A program made the translations under genes and the position numbers. A model generated the notes under the pieces. The model had not been told where the DNA came from and ran no database searches. It saw only the letters and a list, made by a program, of their open reading frames with translations. Below, piece after piece: positions 58,218-64,000 of a stretch of DNA of 64,000 bases. How positions within the stretch are numbered: position 1 is the first letter of the stretch; each line of letters starts with the position of its first letter. Source of the stretch: CAWDAQ01 sp963800325 (GTDB lineage Bacteria; Actinomycetota; Actinomycetes; Actinomycetales; Dermatophilaceae); assembly GCA_963800325.1 (NCBI GenBank), contig CAWDAQ010000002.1, positions 434,001 through 498,000 of the forward strand, given 5' to 3'.

Positions 58218-59189
58218 TCACGGGCTCCCGGGCAGGTCGGCCAGCGCGTCGGCGAGCGCGAGGAGCCGGTCGGACTGCTCCAAGCGGCTCACGAGGCCGG
58301 TCGGGATCGTCGACGCCCCGCACCGGGCACCGGTGACCGCGCCGGCCATGGCGGCGATCGTGTCGGTGTCGCCGCCTCCGAGGACCGCCCGCTCGATGGT
58401 CGCCACGACCGAGGCGGGCGCCCCCAGGGCGGCGAACAGGGCCATGGGGACCGACTCCGCGGCCGCCACACCCGCCCCGAGCACGGCCGCGGCCTCCCGA
58501 GGCGCCGCGTTGCCCTCGACGAGGTCCGAGACCGTGGACAGAGCGGACGCGAGCTCTGCCTCCTCCGGCCGGGTCGCACCCACCGCTGCGGCGGCCAGGG
58601 TCGCCGCCGCGTCCGGAGGGACCCCGGTGTCCGAGAGGAGGGCGTCGTGGACCGCGAGCGCCTGCACGGCCGCACCCGACCTACCGAGCGGGTGGGCGTG
58701 GGTCACCGCCGCGCTGCGCCGGGCGAGCTCGGCGACGCGGCCGGAATCGGGCGCTGCGCAGGCCACCGGCACCACCCGCATCGCCCCGCCGTTGCCCAGC
58801 GACCCTGCACCGCCGAACGCCGAGGCCGTGACGGCACGCCAGTCCCGGCCCGACAGGACGGCGTCGAACACGCGCGGGGGGAGGCTCCCGTAGCCGCGGC
58901 CGGGGTCCTCGGCCCAGGCCCGGGCGAGGGCCCGAGCCAGGCCCCCCTCGTCGAGGTCGGCACCGCCGCCGAGGCAGCCGGCGAGATGCTCGCCCAGCGC
59001 CACCGCGAGGGCGGTGTCGTCGGTCCAGGCCAGCGGCGCCGTCCCGGCCACGACGAGCGCCACCTCGTCGGGGCCCACGAGGGCACGACCCTCGAACGCC
59101 GCGCCGACACCGTCGCCGAGCGCGGCGCCGAGGAGGGCCCCCCGGACCCGATCCCGCCGGGACCCGCCCGGTGCTGCGACGGCGCTCAC
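58218..59189 (-). CDS. ADP-ribosylglycohydrolase family protein
   Basis: 323 residues from GTG. The ARH fold has RVRGALLGAALGDGVGAAFEG, the magnesium motif AWTDDTALAVALGEHLA, GNGGAMRVVPVA, VTHAHPLGRSGAAVQALAVHDAL and AVLGGGDTDTIAAMAGAVTGA, so both metal-binding Asp groups are intact. ARH enzymes remove ADP-ribose from proteins (as DraG) or other acceptors. It lies 88 bases from the quinone reductase gene, same strand. Confidence 0.92.
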   Translation of the reverse strand: MSAVAAPGGSRRDRVRGALLGAALGDGVGAAFEGRALVGPDEVALVVAGTAPLAWTDDTALAVALGEHLAGCLGGGADLDEGGLARALARAWAEDPGRGYGSLPPRVFDAVLSGRDWRAVTASAFGGAGSLGNGGAMRVVPVACAAPDSGRVAELARRSAAVTHAHPLGRSGAAVQALAVHDALLSDTGVPPDAAATLAAAAVGATRPEEAELASALSTVSDLVEGNAAPREAAAVLGAGVAAAESVPMALFAALGAPASVVATIERAVLGGGDTDTIAAMAGAVTGARCGASTIPTGLVSRLEQSDRLLALADALADLPGSP

Positions 59190-59493
59190 CCCCGCGGCCC
59201 CGCCGGTCCGGGGCGGTCAGGGTCCGGGCCGGGGCGGCACCCAGCGAACTCCCATGCGATGTCGGTCCGGCTCCCAGCCGACCCGAGGAGCATGGGGCCC
59301 GTCGCCGCCCTCGCCGGCGGCGCCGGTGAAGGAGGTCGACGACGCCCAGACAGCCAGCCGTGACCGCACCGCCGGGCTGCGGGGGCCGCGCGGCCCCCGC
59401 AGGCGTCCGGGTGAACAGGCACGCGCCCATCATCGTGCAGGCGCGGCCCTCCTGCAGCGCTGACCGGAAGACGACGCGACCCAGGAGCCGCAC
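59190..59493. other. Non-coding gap with a perfect 22-bp palindrome
   Basis: This 304-base gap between divergent genes holds no convincing gene. At 59379-59400 it contains GCGGGGGCCG-CG-CGGCCCCCGC, a perfect 22-bp palindrome that could form a hairpin. The rest shows no repeats that I can identify. Confidence 0.6.
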
Positions 59494-60267
59494 GTGGACC
59501 TGATCCCCCTGCTTGAACGCCGGCGCCGACAGCTCCTCGTCGCCGCGGTGCTCGTCCCCCTGCTCGCGTGCGCCGTCCTGGTCCCGGTCCACGCCGCCGT
59601 CCCGCGGGCGCCCGCCGAGCTCGTCCTCGTGGTGCTCGTCGTCGCGGCGGCCGCCACCGGGGACCGGCTCGCCGGGCTCCTCGCGGCCGCCTCCGGGGCC
59701 CTGTCGTACGACCTGCTCCTCACCGAGCCCCACGGCCGCCTCGTCGTCACGGGCCCGGCGGACCTGCAGGGCACCGTGCTCATCCTCCTCGTCGGGGCCG
59801 CCGTGACCGAGCTGGCGCTGTGGGGCCAGCGCCAGCGGACCGCGCTCGCCCGCTCCCGGGGCTACCTCGACGGCGTCGCCGCCACCGCCGCGAGCGTGAG
59901 CGGCGAAGCGGACGCCCGGGTCGCCGACGTCGCCGCCGACCGGATCCGCGAGGTCCTCGGCGCGGACTCCTGCGTGCTCGTCCCCGGGCCCGCGGACGAC
60001 GAGCACGCGGCCACGCTGTTGCCCGACGGCTCACTGACCCGCGGCGGCTGCCCGTTGCGCGCGGACCGCGACGGGCTGCCGACGGACTCGACCATCGTGC
60101 TCCCCCTGCGCACCGCGGACGGTGGCGGCGCGCACTTCGTCGTCGTCGCCGCGACCCGGATCGTCCGGCCCACCGCCGAGCAGCGGCGGGTCGCCGCGCT
60201 GCTCGCCGCGCAGCTGTCCGGGGTCGTCGAGACCGGGCCGACCGCAGGGACCGGGTCCACCGCATAG
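59494..60267 (+). CDS. DUF4118 (KdpD-like) membrane sensor protein without kinase domain
   Basis: 257 residues from GTG; AGGAG is eight bases upstream. Three to four short helices (about 14-35, 41-58 and 87-107) in an arrangement typical of DUF4118, with VLVVAAAATGDRLAGLLAAASGALSYDLLLTEPHGRL as the characteristic second half. The cytoplasmic C-terminus (about 112-245) is GAF-like, ending RPTAEQRRVAALLAAQL. No histidine-kinase domain follows. It probably senses a signal but needs a partner. It resembles the usher part of KdpD-like proteins. Confidence 0.78.
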   Translation: MDLIPLLERRRRQLLVAAVLVPLLACAVLVPVHAAVPRAPAELVLVVLVVAAAATGDRLAGLLAAASGALSYDLLLTEPHGRLVVTGPADLQGTVLILLVGAAVTELALWGQRQRTALARSRGYLDGVAATAASVSGEADARVADVAADRIREVLGADSCVLVPGPADDEHAATLLPDGSLTRGGCPLRADRDGLPTDSTIVLPLRTADGGGAHFVVVAATRIVRPTAEQRRVAALLAAQLSGVVETGPTAGTGSTA

Positions 60268-60346
60268 GAGACCCGGGACGGGGCCTGTCGCCCGAGCCCG
60301 CTCCGGAGCAGACTGGACGACAGTGCCACGCCGCAAGGAGGTCACC

Positions 60347-61099
60347 GTGCTCCCGTCCTCCGTCCAGGCCTTCGTCGACGCCGAGATCGCCGCGTCGGAG
60401 ACCGACTACACCGACCTGCGGGCGGTCTACCTCAACGGCACCCTCAAGCGCTCCCCCGAGGTGAGCCACACCGCGGGGCTCGCGTCGGTCGGCCGGCACG
60501 TCCTCGAGGGGGTGGGCGTCACCGTCGAGGAGATCCGCACGGTCGACCACGTCATCCCGCCGGGGGTCCAGCCGGACATGCGCGAGCACGGCTGGGAGCG
60601 GGATGACTTCCCCGACCTCTACCACCGGCTCGTCGAGCCCGCGGACATCGTCGTCGTCGCGACCCCGATCTGGCTCGGCGACCAGTCCTCGATGACCCGC
60701 CTGGCGATCGAGCGGCTCTACGGGTGGAGCGGGGTCCTGGGCGCCGCCGGGCAGTGGGCCTACTACGGCAAGGTCGGCGCCGTCGTCGTCACCGGCAACG
60801 AGGACGGCGGCAAGCACTGCGCCGCGCAGGTGCTGTACGCGCTCTCCCACATGGGGTTCACGATCCCGCCACAGGTCGACGCCTACTGGGTCGGCGAGGC
60901 CGGGCCGGGCCCGTCCTACCTCGACGACGACCGGGGCGCCCGGAACCACTGGACCACCCGGAACGCGGTGTTCGCCGCCTGGAACCTGCTCCACACCGCG
61001 CGGAGGACCAAGGACGCCGGCGGCGTGCCCGCCCACGGCAACGTCGCGACGAACTGGGACCTGTCCGACCCCGACCACCCGAACCCCGAGTACCGCTGA
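60347..61099 (+). CDS. Flavodoxin-fold NAD(P)H-dependent FMN reductase-like protein
   Basis: 250 residues. RAVYLNGTLKRSPEVSHTAGL is the FMN-phosphate loop of the flavodoxin/FMN-reductase superfamily; VEPADIVVVATPIWLGDQSSMTRLAIERLYGWSG and GAVVVTGNEDGGKHCAAQVLYALSHMGFTIPPQ complete the flavodoxin fold. AAGGAGG five bases before GTG 60347 decides this start. No signal peptide. It is a probable NAD(P)H:quinone or FMN reductase. Confidence 0.87.
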   Translation: MLPSSVQAFVDAEIAASETDYTDLRAVYLNGTLKRSPEVSHTAGLASVGRHVLEGVGVTVEEIRTVDHVIPPGVQPDMREHGWERDDFPDLYHRLVEPADIVVVATPIWLGDQSSMTRLAIERLYGWSGVLGAAGQWAYYGKVGAVVVTGNEDGGKHCAAQVLYALSHMGFTIPPQVDAYWVGEAGPGPSYLDDDRGARNHWTTRNAVFAAWNLLHTARRTKDAGGVPAHGNVATNWDLSDPDHPNPEYR

Positions 61100-61134
61100 C
61101 CCGCGACGAACCCGGGTACCGCTGACCCGCGCCG
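61083..61134. repeat. 26-bp tandem duplication across the stop codon
   Basis: TACCGCTGACCCGCG occurs at 61091-61105 and again at 61117-61131, period 26, so the 3' end and stop codon of the FMN-reductase gene are followed by a near-identical copy. The second copy would encode an equivalent C-terminus if read. Confidence 0.85.
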
Positions 61135-61164
61135 AGTCCGGGGCTCGGGCGTACGATCGCGGCC

Positions 61165-62622
61165 GTGAGACGCATCGCCACCACCCCTGCCGCCGCCGGC
61201 CTCGTCGCCGCCCTCGCCGCCGCCCTGTCCGCCGGCCCCGCGGGCCCGGCGGCCGCGGCACCCGTCGCCCGCCCGGGCGCCGCGGCGCCGTCGTCGCTGC
61301 CCGGCCGGTCGCCGGAGTCGGTGGCGCGGTCGGTCCTGTCGGGGATGACGCTGCGCCAGCGGGTCGGCCAGCTCTTCATGGTCGGCGGGTCGGTGACCGG
61401 CCCGGGGTCCGCGACCCGCCGGGCCGTCACCCGCGATCACGTGGGCAACGTCGTCCTCACCGGCCGCACGACCGCCGGCGCCGCGCCGGTCCGTGCGGTG
61501 GCCGCCGGACTGGACCACCTCACGACGTCCGCGGCGACCGACCGCGTGCCCCTGCTCGTCGCGACCGACCAGGAGGGCGGCTACGTGCAGGTGCTGCGCG
61601 GTCCCGGCTTCGAGGACATGCCCACGGCCCTGCGCCAGGGCAGGTGGAGCGACCGGACCCTCGCCCGGCACGCCCGGCACTGGGGCCGCAGCGTTCGCTG
61701 GGCCGGGGTGAACCTCGACCTCGCCCCGGTCATGGGCACCGTCACGAAGAGGTTCGCCGCGAACAACGCCCCCATCGGCCACTACCAGCGCGAGTACGGC
61801 CACACCCCCGCCGTCGTCTCCCGCAAGGGCGCCGCGGTCATCGGCGCCTTCCGCTCCCAGGACCTCGCGACGACCGCGAAGCACTTCCCCGGTCTCGGCC
61901 GGGTCCGGGGCAACACCGACACCACCAGCGGCGTCACCGACACCCTCACGGGCAGGAAGTCCGACCGCCTCGACCCCTTCCGGCGCGCGGTCCGCGCCGG
62001 GACCGAGGCGGTCATGATGTCCTCCGCGGCGTACAGCCGCATCGACGGCCACCGGCCCGCGGTGTTCTCCCACAAGATCGTCACCGACGTGCTCCGCGGG
62101 GACCTCGGCTTCGACGGCGTCGTCGTCAGCGACGACCTCGGCGCCGCCGCACAGGTCAGGAAGTGGTCCCCCGGGGCCCGGGCCGTGATGTTCCTGCGCG
62201 CCGGCGGTGACATCGTCCTCACCGTCGACCCCTCCACCGTCCACGCGATGGTCTCCGCGGTCGTCTCCCGCGCCACGCACCACCAGGCGATGCGGCACAC
62301 CGTCGACGCCGCCGCGCTGCGGGTGCTCACGCTCAAGGCCGAGACCGGCATGCTCCGCAGCCGGCTCGCCACGGACGGGGCGCTCGGCCGCCGGACGACG
62401 ACCCTGCTCCAGCGCTGGCTGAGGATCCCGCAGACCGGGCGGCTGGACCGGCGGACGACCGTGGCCCTCCAGCACCGGGTCGGCACCGTCGCCGACGGCA
62501 TCTGGGGCCCGGCCTCCGTCGCCGCGCTGCAGCGCTACCTCGGGGCCTCCACCGACGGAGCCCGCACGTGGAACCATCGCACGGTCCTGCTCCTCCAGCG
62601 CTACCTCAACACCCAGCTCTGA
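61165..62622 (+). CDS. Secreted GH3 beta-N-acetylglucosaminidase-like protein with peptidoglycan-binding repeats
   Basis: 485 residues with a signal peptide (hydrophobic about 8-30, Ala-rich cleavage site). The GH3 domain has RVGQLFMVGG, LLVATDQEGGYVQVLRG, NLDLAPVMG, TAKHFPGLGRVRG and GVVVSDDLGAAAQV, the last with the nucleophile-type Asp. The C-terminal 100 residues (TTLLQRWLRIPQTGRLDRRTT, GIWGPASVAALQRYLG) are peptidoglycan-binding-like repeats. It probably trims GlcNAc from wall fragments, as LpqI/NagZ do. TACGAT nine bases before the GTG suggests a leaderless transcript. Confidence 0.86.
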   Translation: MRRIATTPAAAGLVAALAAALSAGPAGPAAAAPVARPGAAAPSSLPGRSPESVARSVLSGMTLRQRVGQLFMVGGSVTGPGSATRRAVTRDHVGNVVLTGRTTAGAAPVRAVAAGLDHLTTSAATDRVPLLVATDQEGGYVQVLRGPGFEDMPTALRQGRWSDRTLARHARHWGRSVRWAGVNLDLAPVMGTVTKRFAANNAPIGHYQREYGHTPAVVSRKGAAVIGAFRSQDLATTAKHFPGLGRVRGNTDTTSGVTDTLTGRKSDRLDPFRRAVRAGTEAVMMSSAAYSRIDGHRPAVFSHKIVTDVLRGDLGFDGVVVSDDLGAAAQVRKWSPGARAVMFLRAGGDIVLTVDPSTVHAMVSAVVSRATHHQAMRHTVDAAALRVLTLKAETGMLRSRLATDGALGRRTTTLLQRWLRIPQTGRLDRRTTVALQHRVGTVADGIWGPASVAALQRYLGASTDGARTWNHRTVLLLQRYLNTQL

Positions 62623-62687
62623 CCCGCGTGGGGCGTCGCCCGGGCCACCCACCGGCTCCCGGCGACCCCACGGAAGGAGGATGCGTC

Positions 62688-63611
62688 ATGAGCCGCCTGC
62701 TCCCGCTGCTCGCCGCCCAGGTGCCACCACGCGAGCCCGACGGCGCCGTCGCCGGCCTGCGCGACGAGCTGCGCCGCGCCCTGGCGGACGTGCCCGCCAC
62801 CCGGCTCGTCGTCCACCCCGAGTACCACTGCTGCGGCGTGGACGGGACCCCCGAGGAGCTGCGCGAGCGCTACGACGCCCTCGCCGAGCCCCTCGACGGT
62901 CCGCGGGTCGCCGCCCTGCGCGACCTCGCCCGGGAGCTCGGCACGTGGCTCGTCCCCGGGACGGTCATCGAGCGAGGGCCCGCCGGGGAGCTCTACAACA
63001 CCGCTCTCGCCCTCACCCCCGACGGTGGGGTGGCCAGCGCCTACCGCAAGCTCTTCCCGTGGCGTCCGTTCGAGCCGTTCACCCCCGGGGACGGGTTCGA
63101 CACCTTCGACGTGCCCGGCGTCGGCCGGGTGGCACTGTGCGTGTGCTACGACCTGTGGTTCCCGGAGGTCATCCGGCAGCTGGCCTGGCTGGGCGCCGAG
63201 CTCGTCATCCTCCCGACGCAGACCTCGACCCGGGACCGCGAGCAGGAGCTCGTGCTCGCCCGGGCCGCCGCCATCGCCAACCAGGTGTTCGTGCTCAGCG
63301 TCAACGCGGCGGCACCCGCCGGCACCGGGCAGAGCATCCTCGTCGACCCGGAGGGCATCGTCCGGTTCCAGGCGCCCAGCGAGGCACCCGCCCTGCTCAC
63401 CGACGTGCTCGACCTCGACACCGTCACGCGGGTGCGGGAGCACGGCACGTGCGGACTGAACCGGATGTGGTCCCAGACCCGCCCCGGGGACCCGGTCGTC
63501 CCCCTCCCCGTCTACGACGGCACCTTCGACCCCGCCCGGTGGCACCCGAGGACACCCGGCGGACCGGCCGTCCCCGCGCCGGACCCCCACGAGACGGGAG
63601 ACGACGCGTGA
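62688..63611 (+). CDS. Carbon-nitrogen hydrolase (nitrilase superfamily)
   Basis: 307 residues. The catalytic triad is visible as Glu45 in LVVHPEYHCCG, Lys121 in SAYRKLFPW and Cys153 in LCVCYDLWFPE. GGAAGGAGG lies before the ATG. Nitrilase-superfamily members hydrolyse amides or N-carbamoyl compounds; the exact class is not clear. Its stop overlaps the start of an APC-type amino acid permease by four bases, so it likely acts on an imported amine, amide or amino-acid derivative. Confidence 0.88.
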   Translation: MSRLLPLLAAQVPPREPDGAVAGLRDELRRALADVPATRLVVHPEYHCCGVDGTPEELRERYDALAEPLDGPRVAALRDLARELGTWLVPGTVIERGPAGELYNTALALTPDGGVASAYRKLFPWRPFEPFTPGDGFDTFDVPGVGRVALCVCYDLWFPEVIRQLAWLGAELVILPTQTSTRDREQELVLARAAAIANQVFVLSVNAAAPAGTGQSILVDPEGIVRFQAPSEAPALLTDVLDLDTVTRVREHGTCGLNRMWSQTRPGDPVVPLPVYDGTFDPARWHPRTPGGPAVPAPDPHETGDDA

Positions 63612-64000
63612 GCAGCGACACCGAGCACCTGGACCGGACCCTGACCCTGTGGCCGCTGGTCCTCTTCGGGATCGCCTACGTGACCCCGTTCATCGTCCTG
63701 ACCACTTTCGGGGTCTTCTCCGAGGCGAGCAGCGGCACCCTCGCGACCGCCTACGCCGTGACGACGGTGGCGATGTTCTTCACGGCCGTCAGCTACGGCA
63801 AGCTCGCGCGGATCTACCCGATGGCCGGGTCGGCCTACACCTACAGCCGACGGGCCATCGACGCCCGGGTCGGGTTCATGGTCGGCTGGGCGGTCCTGCT
63901 CGACTACTTCTTCCTCCCGATGGTCGTGTGGCTCATCGGCACGGCCTACCTCACCGACCAGTTCCCTGCCGTCCCGGCGTGGGTGTTCCTGCTGCTGTTC
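63608..64000 (+). CDS. APC superfamily amino acid permease, N-terminal part
   Basis: 131 codons of a gene cut by the right edge. GTG 63608 overlaps the nitrilase-like stop (GTGA). TLTLWPLVLFGIAYVTPFIVL, then GTLATAYAVTTVAMFFTAVSYGKLARIYPMAGSAYTYSRRAID is the helix 1-3 region of amino acid/polyamine permeases (APC), with the AYxYxxR signature. Operon with the nitrilase-like gene. Confidence 0.88.
   Translation, partial: MSSDTEHLDRTLTLWPLVLFGIAYVTPFIVLTTFGVFSEASSGTLATAYAVTTVAMFFTAVSYGKLARIYPMAGSAYTYSRRAIDARVGFMVGWAVLLDYFFLPMVVWLIGTAYLTDQFPAVPAWVFLLLF

Noticed and set aside
59291..59363. Short plus-strand frame MGPVAALAGG in the 59.2-59.5 kb gap
   Set aside because: 23 codons, with a GAGGAG only one base from the ATG (too close), and no similarity.
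1..64000. tRNA, rRNA, insertion sequences, prophage or plasmid functions
   Set aside because: I found no transposase, integrase, phage structural gene, cloverleaf with conserved tRNA bases, or rRNA-like segment by reading the sequence; a dedicated scan could still reveal a small RNA.

Overview
This is chromosomal DNA of a very high-GC Gram-positive bacterium, most likely an actinomycete of the order Micrococcales (perhaps near Intrasporangiaceae/Dermatophilaceae; the family is my inference). The reasons are the extreme third-position GC, frequent GTG starts, many 4-base GTGA/ATGA gene overlaps, an Lsr2 nucleoid protein, the actinobacterial PspA-PspAA-HtpX-PspAB operon, a SARP/AfsR-type regulator, an excalibur/DUF1524 lipoprotein, and DUF3072, DUF4118 and amphi-Trp proteins. 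I see no tRNA, rRNA, CRISPR array, insertion sequence or prophage. The window is a housekeeping-plus-accessory stretch of about 60 genes, cut inside a DUF805 gene at the left and an APC permease gene at the right.

Left part (1-12.5 kb): an ABC-2 permease sits with a striking fusion of an extracytoplasmic CocE/X-Pro-peptidase-like hydrolase and an ABC ATPase. A secreted nuclease-like lipoprotein, a DUF3072 protein and the phage-shock operon pspA-pspAA-htpX-pspAB follow. Next comes a repeat-rich interval with eight tandem 16-bp repeats and two inverted copies of an ~85-bp palindromic element that bracket one membrane-protein gene. Two small unknown proteins, a SnoaL-like protein and a Rv2258c-like methyltransferase complete this part.

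Middle (12.5-33 kb): a SARP/AfsR-type regulator gene interrupted by a frameshift, a phosphatidylserine-decarboxylase-like enzyme, lsr2, a MEDS-domain anti-sigma kinase, a DinB-like protein, a DUF202 pair, a methyltransferase and a DUF4386 protein. A divergent alcohol dehydrogenase/TetR pair shares twin perfect operators. A probable detoxification module combines a flavin monooxygenase, a DHA2 exporter and a regulator made of two fused MarR domains. A glyoxalase-fold protein, a HAD phosphatase and pyruvate phosphate dikinase follow.

Right part (33-64 kb): a complete peptide-type ABC importer operon carries an amidohydrolase and an RpiR regulator and diverges from an M20 amidohydrolase, suggesting uptake and hydrolysis of a peptide or N-acyl amino acid. 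Then come MscS, TetR with a DUF2269-like protein, amphi-Trp, a lipid kinase and PAP2 phosphatase pair, a GH15 enzyme convergent with a glycogen-debranching enzyme fused to an SCP2-like domain, and a lytic transglycosylase with a long poly-serine linker. A SpoIID/FG-GAP secreted protein, a DeoC-like protein lacking the Schiff-base lysine, a quinone oxidoreductase, an ADP-ribosylglycohydrolase, a DUF4118 protein, a flavodoxin-like reductase, a GH3 enzyme, a nitrilase-family hydrolase and the start of an APC permease end the window.

A second family of perfect palindromes with GTTGAGTGAGC ends lies at two gene ends (33.1 and 42.4 kb). Together with the first family these look like dispersed intergenic repeats of this genome.
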